Made by a program: the position numbers and the translations under genes
NCBI GenBank assembly: GCA_016718155.1
Contig: JADKEH010000015.1
Location: 119,013-183,012, forward strand
From: Candidatus Rhodoferax randersensis
Lineage (GTDB): Bacteria > Pseudomonadota > Gammaproteobacteria > Burkholderiales > Burkholderiaceae_C
Direction: 5' to 3'
DNA length: 64,000 nucleotides
Notes under the pieces: model-generated
The model's input: the letters and a program-made list of their open reading frames with translations, nothing else
What the model was told of the DNA's origin: nothing
The model's database searches: none
In this document: positions 26,010 to 34,557 of the stretch, piece by piece
How positions within the stretch are numbered: position 1 is the stretch's first letter
Layout: every line of letters begins with the position of its first letter

Positions 26010-26027
26010 ATGTCTTATATAAGATAT
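26010..26027. promoter_or_regulatory. Palindromic operator candidate between mdh and gntR
   Basis: TCTTATATAAGA (26013-26024) is a perfect 12-base palindrome, extended to 18 bases with one mismatched pair. A direct repeat of its half, GTCTTAT, lies immediately before it (26005-26011 and 26012-26018). It sits about 45 bases before gntR and about 125 bases from the mdh start, where a GntR-type dimer could act on both genes. It stands out as AT-rich against a GC-rich background. Confidence 0.6.
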
Positions 26028-26068
26028 GATTGGGCGGTTCCCAAAGCCTGAACGGGAGTCGCCAAACG

Positions 26069-26872
26069 ATGCAACCCACACCCAACTCTCCCGACGACCA
26101 CGCACTCGGCAATGCGGGCGAGGTGGCGCCAACCAGCGCGTCGGCAACGCCCGCCTTTAGCCCCTTGTACCAGCAGATCAAGGGACTGATCATGAACAGC
26201 CTGCAGGCCAGCGAGTGGAAGCCGGGCGAGGCAATTCCCAGCGAGATGGAGCTGGCCGTCCGCTATCGGGTCAGTCAGGGTACGGTTCGCAAGGCGATCG
26301 ATGAGCTTGCGGCGGAAAACCTGGTGGTCCGTCGGCAGGGCAAGGGCACCTTCGTTGCGACCCACGCAGAGCGGCAGGTGCAGTACCGTTTTCTGAAGCT
26401 GTTTCCGGATCACGGTGACGCCAGCAGCGAGGGCCCGGCACAGCGGCAGATCGTCGATTGCAAACGCCTGCGCGCGTCTGCCGACGTGGCGCGTTCACTG
26501 AACTTGCGAACCGGCGACGCGGTGCTGCAGGTACGCCGAGTTCTGTCATTTTCCAAGGCGCCCACCATTCTCGAAGACCTTTGGCTACCAGGCGGCCCAT
26601 TCAAGGGTTTGACCGCCGAGCGACTGACGGACTACCACGGCCCGATGTACGCCCTGTTTGAAACGGAATTCGGCGTGCGTATGGTTCGTGCCCAGGAGAA
26701 ACTTCGCGCCGTCCTTCCCGACGAGGTTCAGTGCGCGCTGCTCAAGATCACGCCGCACACCCCTTTGCTCAGTGTCGAACGTATTGCCTACACTTACAAC
26801 GATACCCCCATGGAATTGCGGCGTGGCCTGTATGTGACCGATCAGCACTACTATCGCAATGAATTGAGCTAA
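26069..26872 (+). CDS. GntR family transcriptional regulator (HutC/UTRA type)
   Basis: 267 residues. An unusual N-terminal tail of about 30 residues precedes the GntR winged helix (PLYQQIKGLIMNSLQASEW, then GEAIPSEMELAVRYRVSQGTVRKAI and RRQGKGTFVA). The C-terminal half is a UTRA effector domain ending ERIAYTYNDTPMELRRGLYV. ATG at 26069 is chosen over an earlier frame start at 26030 that lies close to the palindrome. It is divergent from mdh and precedes sdhCDAB, so it probably controls TCA-cycle genes in response to a small organic acid. The ligand is unknown. Confidence 0.9.
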   Translation: MQPTPNSPDDHALGNAGEVAPTSASATPAFSPLYQQIKGLIMNSLQASEWKPGEAIPSEMELAVRYRVSQGTVRKAIDELAAENLVVRRQGKGTFVATHAERQVQYRFLKLFPDHGDASSEGPAQRQIVDCKRLRASADVARSLNLRTGDAVLQVRRVLSFSKAPTILEDLWLPGGPFKGLTAERLTDYHGPMYALFETEFGVRMVRAQEKLRAVLPDEVQCALLKITPHTPLLSVERIAYTYNDTPMELRRGLYVTDQHYYRNELS

Positions 26873-27014
26873 ATCAAACTTGCAAGCATGATGCACCACA
26901 AGGTTGGCGCAATCACATTCTGAAACCCCAGCGTCAGCTTGTTGCGTTGCAATAGAATTTCGCCTTGGCCATTCTGAACAATTACAAAGCCGTTACACGC
27001 ACGAAAGCCCATTC

Positions 27015-27473
27015 ATGACCGAGCTATCAACCTCTGTTAGACCCAAGCGGCCCGAGTTCCGCAACCTCAACGCATTCAAGGATTTGCCGAGCTATCGATG
27101 GCCCTTGGCCTCACTGGTATCGGGCATGCACCGTGTCAGCGGTTTGATCCTGTTCCTGATGATGCCCTTTCTCATCTGGATGTTTGACACCTCGGTAAGT
27201 TCTGAATTGTCTTTTGCCCGGTTCACGCATGTCTTTTCGGCCGGCTTCGAAATCGGGCGTGGCCTTCGGGTGCCTGGCTTGCTGGTCAAGTTGGTGGCGC
27301 TGGGCCTGATCTGGGCCTACCTGCATCACTTCATGGCTGGCATGCGTCACATCCGCATGGACATTTTCCACACCGTGAGCAAGGAACAGGGCAAGAAGAC
27401 TGCCGTATTGACCCTCTTCTTCAGCCTGAGCCTGACGGCGCTGTTTGGCGCCAAACTATTTGGCGTGTTCTAG
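27015..27473 (+). CDS. sdhC: Succinate dehydrogenase cytochrome b556 subunit
   Basis: 152 residues with three membrane segments (LASLVSGMHRVSGLILFLMM, VPGLLVKLVALGLIWAYLHH, AVLTLFFSLSLTALFGAKLF). It anchors the SdhAB catalytic unit and carries a heme ligand His; the family motif SGMHRVSG and HHFMAGMRHIRMD are present. It begins the sdhCDAB-sdhE-gltA operon. ATG at 27015 is the only start that gives the conserved RPKRPEFRNLN leader. Confidence 0.95.
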   Translation: MTELSTSVRPKRPEFRNLNAFKDLPSYRWPLASLVSGMHRVSGLILFLMMPFLIWMFDTSVSSELSFARFTHVFSAGFEIGRGLRVPGLLVKLVALGLIWAYLHHFMAGMRHIRMDIFHTVSKEQGKKTAVLTLFFSLSLTALFGAKLFGVF

Positions 27474-27517
27474 ACCATGGCACACCGTACTTCCGTTCAT
27501 CTCTCCAGGAATTGATC

Positions 27518-27883
27518 ATGTCTGTTAACTATGGCTCCAAGCGTGTGGTGGTTGGCGCGCACTATGGCCTGCGCGACTGGCTTGGCCAGCGTGTCACGGC
27601 GGTCCTGATGGCGCTATTCACGCTGATCGTGCTGGCACAGGTCTTGTTGACCAAAGGGCGCGTCGGCTACGAACAGTGGGCCGGTATCTTCTCGCCGCAA
27701 TGGATGAAAGTACTGACCTTCGCCACCATCATCGCCCTGCTCTACCATGCTTGGCTGGGTATGCGCGAGATCTTGATGGACTACATCAAGCCGGTGTCGA
27801 TCCGCTTGGCTTTACAGGTTTTCGCCATCGTCTGGTTGGTCGGTTGCGCCGGCTGGGCCGTTCAAGTTCTCTGGCGCCTGTGA
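27518..27883 (+). CDS. sdhD: Succinate dehydrogenase membrane anchor subunit
   Basis: 121 residues with three membrane segments. VVGAHYGLRDWLGQRVTAVLM opens the first. The heme and quinone site region is in IALLYHAWLGMREILMDYI. ATG at 27518 has CCAGGA upstream. It pairs with SdhC to hold heme b and the quinone site. It follows sdhC by 44 bases and precedes sdhA by 26. Confidence 0.95.
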   Translation: MSVNYGSKRVVVGAHYGLRDWLGQRVTAVLMALFTLIVLAQVLLTKGRVGYEQWAGIFSPQWMKVLTFATIIALLYHAWLGMREILMDYIKPVSIRLALQVFAIVWLVGCAGWAVQVLWRL

Positions 27884-27909
27884 GCGTCACCCACCAAGGC
27901 TGAATATTC

Positions 27910-29700
27910 ATGACGTATTCCATAACCAAAAGAAAATTCGACGTTGTCATCGTTGGTGCTGGCGGCTCGGGCATGCGCGCCTCCTTGCAGTTGTCTCGCG
28001 CGGGCCTCAACGTGGCCGTGCTTTCCAAGGTGTTTCCTACGCGCTCGCACACCGTCGCCGCGCAAGGTGGCATCGGTGCGTCGTTGGGTAACATGAACGA
28101 TGACAACTGGCATTACCACTTCTACGACACCGTCAAGGGCTCGGACTGGCTGGGCGACCAGGACGCCATCGAGTTCATGTGCCGCGAAGCGCCTAAGGTG
28201 GTATACGACCTGGAACACATGGGCATGCCGTTTGACCGCAACCCGGATGGCACCATCTACCAGCGCCCCTTCGGTGGCCACACCGCCAACTACGGCGAAA
28301 AGGCCGTGGAGCGTGCCTGCGCAGCGGCCGATCGTACCGGACACGCCATGCTGCACACCCTCTACCAGCAAAACGTCAAGCACAAGACCAGCTTCTTTGT
28401 CGAGTGGATGGCCTTGGACCTGATTCGCGACGCCGAAGGCGACGTGGTTGGCGTCAGCGCGATGGAAATGGAGACCGGCGATATCCACATTCTCGAAGCT
28501 AAAACCACATTGTTGGCTACCGGTGGCGCCGGCCGCATCTTTGCTGCCTCCACCAATGCGTTCATCAACACCGGCGACGGTTTAGGCATGGCCGCGCGTG
28601 CGGGCATTCCGCTGCAGGACATGGAGTTCTGGCAATTCCACCCGACCGGCGTGGCCGGTGCGGGTGTACTGCTGACCGAGGGTTGCCGCGGTGAAGGCGC
28701 CATTTTGCTCAACAGCAACGGTGAACGCTTCATGGAGCGCTACGCCCCGACCTTGAAAGACCTGGCGCCGCGCGACTTCGTCTCCCGCTCCATGGACCAG
28801 GAAATCAAGGAAGGTCGTGGCTGCGGACCCAACAAGGACTACGTGCTGCTCAAGCTCGACCACCTGGGCGCCGACACCATCATGAAGCGCCTGCCTTCCG
28901 TGTTTGAGATCGGGCACAACTTCGCCAACGTGGACATTACCAAGGAGCCTATTCCGGTGGTGCCCACCATCCACTACCAAATGGGCGGTATTCCAACCAA
29001 TATCAACGGGCAGGTGGTGAGCCAGGCCAACGGCGTCAACAACCAGGTCATCAACGGCTTGTACGCCGTGGGCGAGTGCTCCTGCGTCAGCGTGCACGGC
29101 GCTAACCGCCTGGGCACCAACTCGCTGCTTGACCTGCTCGTGTTTGGGCGCGCGGCGGGCAACCACATTGTTGATTTTGCGAGCACGACCAGGGCGCACA
29201 AGCCACTGCCCGCAGATGCCGCCGATCAGACCCTGGCGCGCCTGGCAAGGTTGGACAACGCCAGCAGCGGCGAATACGCCCAGGACGTGGCCAACGACCT
29301 GCGCGCCACCATGCAGCAACACGCGGGCGTGTTCCGCACGCAAAAGAGCATGGATGAAGGCGTAGTCAAGGTCGCGGCGCTGCGCGAGCGTGTGGCGGCC
29401 ATCAACCTCAAAGACAAGTCCAAAGTGTTCAATACGGCGCGCATCGAAGCACTCGAAGTGGACAACCTGATCGAAGCCGCGCAGGCCACCATCGTCTCGG
29501 CCGCCGCCCGCCACGAAAGCCGTGGCGCTCACACTGTCAACGACTACAACGATTCGCCTGAACATCCCAATGGCCGCAATGACGTGGATTGGCACAAGCA
29601 CACGCTGTGGTACCGCGACGGCAACCGCCTGTCCTACAAGCCGGTCCAGATGAAGCCCCTGACGGTGGACTCGGTCCCCCTCAAAGTCCGCACTTTCTAA
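27910..29700 (+). CDS. sdhA: Succinate dehydrogenase flavoprotein subunit
   Basis: 596 residues. It oxidises succinate to fumarate using covalently bound FAD. FAD-binding VIVGAGGSGMRASLQLS is at the N-terminus. The flavinylated His lies in SKVFPTRSHTVAAQGG. Active-site segments MEFWQFHPTG, ERFMERYAP and the substrate Arg/His region NRLGTNSLLDLLVFGR follow. The C-terminus PLTVDSVPLKVRTF is typical. It is the third gene of the sdh operon. Confidence 0.97.
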   Translation: MTYSITKRKFDVVIVGAGGSGMRASLQLSRAGLNVAVLSKVFPTRSHTVAAQGGIGASLGNMNDDNWHYHFYDTVKGSDWLGDQDAIEFMCREAPKVVYDLEHMGMPFDRNPDGTIYQRPFGGHTANYGEKAVERACAAADRTGHAMLHTLYQQNVKHKTSFFVEWMALDLIRDAEGDVVGVSAMEMETGDIHILEAKTTLLATGGAGRIFAASTNAFINTGDGLGMAARAGIPLQDMEFWQFHPTGVAGAGVLLTEGCRGEGAILLNSNGERFMERYAPTLKDLAPRDFVSRSMDQEIKEGRGCGPNKDYVLLKLDHLGADTIMKRLPSVFEIGHNFANVDITKEPIPVVPTIHYQMGGIPTNINGQVVSQANGVNNQVINGLYAVGECSCVSVHGANRLGTNSLLDLLVFGRAAGNHIVDFASTTRAHKPLPADAADQTLARLARLDNASSGEYAQDVANDLRATMQQHAGVFRTQKSMDEGVVKVAALRERVAAINLKDKSKVFNTARIEALEVDNLIEAAQATIVSAAARHESRGAHTVNDYNDSPEHPNGRNDVDWHKHTLWYRDGNRLSYKPVQMKPLTVDSVPLKVRTF

Positions 29701-29765
29701 GCCAACACCAACAGTCAGTTGAAGACAGAGCTAAAGGTCTGTCCCGCAAAGTACAAGGAAACGTC

Positions 29766-30470
29766 ATGGCAAAAAGAACCTTCCACATCTACCGCTACGA
29801 TCCGGACAAGGATGCCAAGCCCTACATGCAGATCATCGAGGTCGATGTCGATGCCAGCGACCGCATGCTGCTCGACGTGCTAATGAAGCTCAAGGCGGTG
29901 GACCCCGCCATCTCGTATCGGCGGTCCTGCCGCGAGGGCGTTTGTGGCTCGGACGCCATGAACATCAACGGCAAGAACGGTCTGGCCTGCTTGACCAACA
30001 TGCTGTCGCTGAAAGATCCGATCGTCCTCAAACCGTTGCCGGGGCTGCCCGTCATCCGCGACTTGATCGTGGACATGACCCAGTTCTTCAAGCAGTACAA
30101 CTCGATCAAGCCCTATTTGATCAACGATACCATCCCACCAGAAAAAGAGCGCCTGCAGAGCCCCGAAGAGCGCGAAGTGCTCGACGGCCTGTACGAGTGC
30201 ATCCTGTGTGCAAGTTGTTCGACCAGTTGCCCCAGCTTCTGGTGGAACCCCGACAAATTTGTGGGCCCCGCCGGCTTGCTGCAGGCTTACCGATTCCTTG
30301 CTGACAGCCGCGACCACGCTACCGGCGAACGCCTGGACAACCTGGAAGACCCGTACCGCCTGTTCCGCTGCCACTCAATCATGAACTGCGTCGACGTGTG
30401 CCCCAAGGGTCTGAACCCGACCAAGGCGATTGGGAAGATCAAGGAAATGATGGTGCGGCGAACCGTCTAA
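29766..30470 (+). CDS. sdhB: Succinate dehydrogenase iron-sulfur subunit
   Basis: 234 residues. Three clusters carry electrons from FAD to quinone. [2Fe-2S]: CREGVCGSDAM with Cys55 and Cys60, and Cys75 in NGLAC. [4Fe-4S]: CILCASCSTSC. [3Fe-4S]: CHSIMNCVDVCPKGLNP with a distal Cys. ATG at 29766 follows an AAGGAA ribosome site. It follows sdhA by 65 bases. Confidence 0.97.
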   Translation: MAKRTFHIYRYDPDKDAKPYMQIIEVDVDASDRMLLDVLMKLKAVDPAISYRRSCREGVCGSDAMNINGKNGLACLTNMLSLKDPIVLKPLPGLPVIRDLIVDMTQFFKQYNSIKPYLINDTIPPEKERLQSPEEREVLDGLYECILCASCSTSCPSFWWNPDKFVGPAGLLQAYRFLADSRDHATGERLDNLEDPYRLFRCHSIMNCVDVCPKGLNPTKAIGKIKEMMVRRTV

Positions 30471-30492
30471 AAACCATCGTGAGGCCGAACCG

Positions 30493-30795
30493 GTGAGTGA
30501 TCAACTGATTGATGAACGAGAACTGAGCAAGCTCAAGTGGCGTTGCCGCCGCGGCCTGCTGGAAAACGATCTGTTCATCGAGCGGTTCTTCAAGCGTTTT
30601 GAGTCGCGCCTGACCGTCCGGCAAAGTGCGGCCCTGAGTGCGCTGATGGATCTGGGAGACAACGATTTGCTGGATTTGCACCTGTCAAGAAAGTCTCTGT
30701 CGCAAATCAATCCGGACCTGAACCGCGACGATGTTGTTGAAGTTTTGAGTATGTTGAAAGAAACCGCTGAAAGGCCACTATATGAAGCTAGCTGA
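30493..30795 (+). CDS. sdhE: Succinate dehydrogenase assembly factor (flavinylation)
   Basis: 100 residues, Sdh5/SdhE (DUF339) family. It promotes covalent FAD attachment to SdhA. The RGxxE motif is present in CRRGLLENDLFIERFFKRF. A GTG start at 30493 follows sdhB by 22 bases. The gene overlaps gltA by 14 bases, implying translational coupling. Location right after sdhB matches its role. Confidence 0.93.
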   Translation: MSDQLIDERELSKLKWRCRRGLLENDLFIERFFKRFESRLTVRQSAALSALMDLGDNDLLDLHLSRKSLSQINPDLNRDDVVEVLSMLKETAERPLYEAS

Positions 30796-32092
30796 CAATA
30801 AAGCCACCCTGTCGTTCAGTAACGGCAGCCCCAGTGTTGACTTGCCTGTGTACCACGGTACGGTCGGCCCGGACGTGATCGACATCCGCAAGTTGTATGC
30901 CCAAACCGGCATGTTCACCTACGATCCGGGCTTCCTGTCCACCGCCTCGTGCCAGTCGGCCATCACCTACATCGATGGCGACAAGGGTGAACTGCTGTAC
31001 CGCGGCTACCCGATCGAACAGTTGGCCACGCAATGTGACTACCTCGACACCTGCTACCTGCTGCTCAAGGGCGACCTGCCCAAGGATCAGGAACGCAAGG
31101 ACTTCCATAAGCTGGTCATCAACCACACCATGGTCAACGAGCAGATGCAGTTCTTCTTGCGTGGCTTCCGTCGGGATGCCCATCCCATGGCGGTGCTGAC
31201 CGGCCTGGTGGGCGCCCTGTCGGCCTTCTACCATGACAGCACCGATATCAACAACCCGCAGCATCGCGACATCGCGGCGATTCGCCTGATCGCCAAGATG
31301 CCAACGCTGGTGGCCATGGCCTACAAGTACGGTGTGGGCCAACCCTACATGTACCCGCGCAACGACCTGAGCTACTCCGGCAACTTCTTGCGCATGATGT
31401 TCGGCACGCCCTGCGAGGACTTCAAGGTCAACCCGGTGCTGGAGCGCGCCCTGGACCGCATCTTCATCCTGCACGCCGACCACGAGCAGAACGCCTCCAC
31501 TTCCACGGTTCGCCTGTGTGGCTCGTCCGGCACCAACCCGTTTGCGGCGATTGCGGCGGGCGTGGCGTGCTTGTGGGGCCCGGCCCACGGCGGCGCCAAT
31601 GAAGCCTGCCTGAACATGCTCGAAGACATCCAGCGCCAGGGTGGCGTTGCCAAGGTTGGCCAGTTCATGGAGCAGGTCAAGGACAAGAACTCCGGCGTCA
31701 AGCTGATGGGCTTTGGGCACCGGGTTTACAAGAACTACGACCCGCGCGCCAAGCTGATGCAAGAGACCTGCAACGAAGTGCTGGCCGAACTGGGTCTGGA
31801 CAATGACCCCTTGTTCAAACTGGCCAAGCAGCTCGAAAAAATTGCCCTGGAAGACGACTATTTCGTGCAGCGCAAGCTCTACCCCAATGTGGACTTCTAC
31901 TCCGGCATCGTGCAGCGCGCCATCGGCATCCCCGTGAACCTGTTCACCGGCATCTTTGCGCTGGCCCGCACGGTCGGCTGGATTGCCCAGCTCAACGAAA
32001 TGATCAGCGATCCGGAATACAAGATTGGTCGCCCGCGCCAGTTGTTCTCCGGTTCCGTCAAGCGCGATGTGAAGCCACTTGCCCAACGCTGA
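30782..32092 (+). CDS. gltA: Citrate synthase
   Basis: 436 residues, the type II (hexameric, NADH-sensitive) size. It condenses acetyl-CoA and oxaloacetate. Visible: FTYDPGFLSTASCQSAITYI near the start, the catalytic His in LHADHEQNASTSTVR, the second His and substrate Arg in GFGHRVYKNYDPRA, and the late catalytic Asp region DDYFVQRKLYPNVDFYSG. It ends the sdh operon, and a strong terminator follows. Confidence 0.97.
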   Translation: MKLADNKATLSFSNGSPSVDLPVYHGTVGPDVIDIRKLYAQTGMFTYDPGFLSTASCQSAITYIDGDKGELLYRGYPIEQLATQCDYLDTCYLLLKGDLPKDQERKDFHKLVINHTMVNEQMQFFLRGFRRDAHPMAVLTGLVGALSAFYHDSTDINNPQHRDIAAIRLIAKMPTLVAMAYKYGVGQPYMYPRNDLSYSGNFLRMMFGTPCEDFKVNPVLERALDRIFILHADHEQNASTSTVRLCGSSGTNPFAAIAAGVACLWGPAHGGANEACLNMLEDIQRQGGVAKVGQFMEQVKDKNSGVKLMGFGHRVYKNYDPRAKLMQETCNEVLAELGLDNDPLFKLAKQLEKIALEDDYFVQRKLYPNVDFYSGIVQRAIGIPVNLFTGIFALARTVGWIAQLNEMISDPEYKIGRPRQLFSGSVKRDVKPLAQR

Positions 32093-32109
32093 TCGACCCT
32101 GAACCCCAA

Positions 32110-32140
32110 GCCCGCCGGCTGGCAACACCGGCGGGCATTT
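32110..32140 (+). terminator. Intrinsic terminator after gltA
   Basis: Perfect nine-base arms GCCCGCCGG (32110-32118) and CCGGCGGGC (32128-32136) are followed by ATTTTA. It ends the sdhCDAB-sdhE-gltA transcript before leuC. Confidence 0.85.
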
Positions 32141-32204
32141 TACTGGCTGCGTACTGACGCAAGCTGCCCCGCATAAAATCAGTCCTCTCCAACGAAATAC
32201 GCAT

Positions 32205-33653
32205 ATGGGCCGCACTCTCTACGACAAGCTCTGGGACGAACACGTCGTCCACACCGAAGAAGACGGCACGGCCATTTTGTACATTGACCGGCACTTGGTG
32301 CACGAAGTGACGAGCCCGCAAGCCTTTGAGGGACTGCGGCAGGCCGGTCGCAAAGTCTGGCGCGTCAGCTCGATCGTGGCCACCGCGGACCACAATACCC
32401 CCACCACTGGCTGGGAACTGGGCTACGACGGCATCACCGACGCCACCAGCAAGGAGCAAATTCAGACCCTGGATCAGAACATGCGCGAGTTCGGTTCGGC
32501 CGCGTACTTCCCATTCCTGTCCAAGCGCCAAGGCATCGTGCACGTGATTGGCCCCGAAAATGGGGCCACCCTGCCCGGCATGACCGTGGTCTGCGGCGAC
32601 TCCCACACTTCTACCCACGGCGCCTTTGGCGCGCTCGCGCATGGCATTGGCACCAGCGAGGTCGAGCACGTGATGGCGACACAAACGCTGTTGGCCAAGA
32701 AAGCCAAGAACATGCTGGTGCGGGTCGAAGGCACCTTGACGCAGGGCTGCAGCGGCAAGGACATCGTGCTGTCCATCATCGGCAGGATTGGCACCGCCGG
32801 CGGGACCGGTTACACGATCGAGTTCGGCGGTTCGGCGATTCGTGCCCTGAGCATGGAAGGTCGCATGACCGTCTGCAACATGGCGATCGAGGCCGGCGCG
32901 CGCGCGGGCCTGGTTGCCGTGGATGAGAAAACCATTGCCTATGTCAAGGGACGCCCCCTGGCGCCTGGCCACAGCGCCACCAGCAGCGACGCGGCAGCGA
33001 TGGAATGGGATCAGGCAGTGAGCCACTGGAAAACTCTGCACTCGGATGCCGATGCCAAGTTCGACGCTGTGATCGAGATCGATGCCAACCAGATCGTGCC
33101 TCAGGTGACTTGGGGAACATCGCCCGAGATGGTGCTGGGGATTGACGCCCGTGTCCCCGACCCCGACAAGGAGAAGGACGCCAACCAACGCGGCGCCATC
33201 GAGCGTGCCCTGGTTTACATGGGTCTGGAGCCCGGCAAGGCGCTGGACGACCTGTATGTGGACAAGGTATTCATTGGCTCCTGTACCAACAGCCGCATCG
33301 AAGACATGCGCGAAGCCGCTGCGGTGGTGAAGCGATTGGGACAACGAGTTGCCAAGAACATCAAGCTCGCCATGGTGGTTCCCGGGTCTGGCCTGGTCAA
33401 GGATCAGGCCGAACAGGAAGGGTTGCACGAAATCTTCAAGGCCGCCGGTTTTGAGTGGCGCGAACCGGGTTGCTCGATGTGCCTGGCCATGAACGCCGAC
33501 CGCCTCGAACCCGGGGAGCGCTGCGCCTCTACCAGCAACCGCAACTTTGAAGGGCGCCAAGGCGCAGGCGGACGCACCCATCTGGTGAGCCCGGCGATGG
33601 CGGCGGCGGCGGCTATTCATGGCCACTTCGTCGACGTCCGGAAATTTGTTTGA
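32205..33653 (+). CDS. leuC: 3-isopropylmalate dehydratase large subunit
   Basis: 482 residues. With LeuD it isomerises 2- to 3-isopropylmalate in leucine synthesis. Aconitase-type Fe-S ligands occur in FIGSCTNSRIEDMREA and PGCSMCLAMN. Other landmarks are MGRTLYDKLWDEHVV, VCGDSHTSTHGAFGALA, and STSNRNFEGRQGAGGRTHLV. It opens a leuC-small lipoprotein-leuD-leuB-asd row. Confidence 0.96.
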   Translation: MGRTLYDKLWDEHVVHTEEDGTAILYIDRHLVHEVTSPQAFEGLRQAGRKVWRVSSIVATADHNTPTTGWELGYDGITDATSKEQIQTLDQNMREFGSAAYFPFLSKRQGIVHVIGPENGATLPGMTVVCGDSHTSTHGAFGALAHGIGTSEVEHVMATQTLLAKKAKNMLVRVEGTLTQGCSGKDIVLSIIGRIGTAGGTGYTIEFGGSAIRALSMEGRMTVCNMAIEAGARAGLVAVDEKTIAYVKGRPLAPGHSATSSDAAAMEWDQAVSHWKTLHSDADAKFDAVIEIDANQIVPQVTWGTSPEMVLGIDARVPDPDKEKDANQRGAIERALVYMGLEPGKALDDLYVDKVFIGSCTNSRIEDMREAAAVVKRLGQRVAKNIKLAMVVPGSGLVKDQAEQEGLHEIFKAAGFEWREPGCSMCLAMNADRLEPGERCASTSNRNFEGRQGAGGRTHLVSPAMAAAAAIHGHFVDVRKFV

Positions 33654-33730
33654 ATCGGTTTCAGGCTTTGTGGGCCAGTCCATCGTGAATCGAGGCGCTG
33701 TACCCAAATGATTTTTCTTAGGAGTACCCC

Positions 33731-33862
33731 ATGAAGACATTGGCTCTTTTGATTGCATCCACTCTGATCGTGGTTTTGTCCGGCTGCAACACTGTCAAGG
33801 GCGCAGGACAGGACATCCAGAAGGTTGGCGAAAAAATCGAAGACGCAGCGAAGAAGAAATAG
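33731..33862 (+). CDS. Entericidin A/B-like small lipoprotein
   Basis: 43 residues. A lipoprotein signal ends in the lipobox LSGC (MKTLALLIASTLIVVLSGCN), with Cys near residue 19. The mature part TVKGAGQDIQKVGEKIEDAA followed by KKK is the entericidin pattern: short, amphipathic, Lys-rich end. A GGAG ribosome site lies just upstream. In enteric bacteria entericidins form an antidote/toxin lipoprotein pair; here only one is present. It lies between leuC and leuD on the same strand, an arrangement I believe is common in this family of bacteria. Confidence 0.85.
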   Translation: MKTLALLIASTLIVVLSGCNTVKGAGQDIQKVGEKIEDAAKKK

Positions 33863-33872
33863 CAGGACCGTC

Positions 33873-34523
33873 ATGCAGAAATTCACACTCCTCAAGGGGC
33901 TGGTCGCTCCACTGGATCGGGAGAACGTTGACACCGACGCGATCATCCCAAAGCAGTTTCTTAAGTCCATTCGCAAGACTGGCTTTGGACCTAATTTGTT
34001 CGACGAGTGGCGCTATCTGGACGCCGGCTACCCCGGGCAGGACCCTGCCAGCCGCAGGCCCAACCCGGACTTCATACTCAACCAGCCCCGCTACCAGGGT
34101 GCATCGATCCTGTTGGCTCGAAAGAACTTCGGGTGCGGCTCGTCGCGCGAACACGCACCCTGGGCGCTGGACCAATATGGTTTTCGCGCGATCATCGCGC
34201 CAAGTTACGCCGATATCTTCTTCAACAACAGTTTCAAGAACGGCTTGCTGCCGATTGTTCTGAGTGAAGCGCAAGTCGCCCAGCTATTCGACGAAGCCGC
34301 AGCCTTCCCCGGCTACACGCTGACCATTGATCTGGAACGCCAGGTCGTCATCAAGCCCGACGGCATCGAACTCGCGTTCGACATTCAGCCCTTTCGCAAG
34401 TACTGTTTGCTCAACGCATTGGACGACATTGGTCTGACCCTGCGTCACGCGGAGACAATTCGTGCCTTCGAGAACCAGAGATTGACGCAAAAACCATGGC
34501 TGGCCCGCACGCTGATTGCGTGA
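33873..34523 (+). CDS. leuD: 3-isopropylmalate dehydratase small subunit
   Basis: 216 residues, the swivel domain partner of LeuC. Family landmarks: LVAPLDRENVDTDAIIPKQFLK at the start, FGCGSSREHAPWAL in the substrate loop, and FFNNSFKNGLLPI. ATG at 33873 has AGCAGGA upstream. It begins 10 bases after the entericidin-like gene and ends 34 bases before leuB. Confidence 0.96.
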   Translation: MQKFTLLKGLVAPLDRENVDTDAIIPKQFLKSIRKTGFGPNLFDEWRYLDAGYPGQDPASRRPNPDFILNQPRYQGASILLARKNFGCGSSREHAPWALDQYGFRAIIAPSYADIFFNNSFKNGLLPIVLSEAQVAQLFDEAAAFPGYTLTIDLERQVVIKPDGIELAFDIQPFRKYCLLNALDDIGLTLRHAETIRAFENQRLTQKPWLARTLIA

Positions 34524-34557
34524 GCCGCTCCCACTTCAATAGCAAATCACCTTTACC

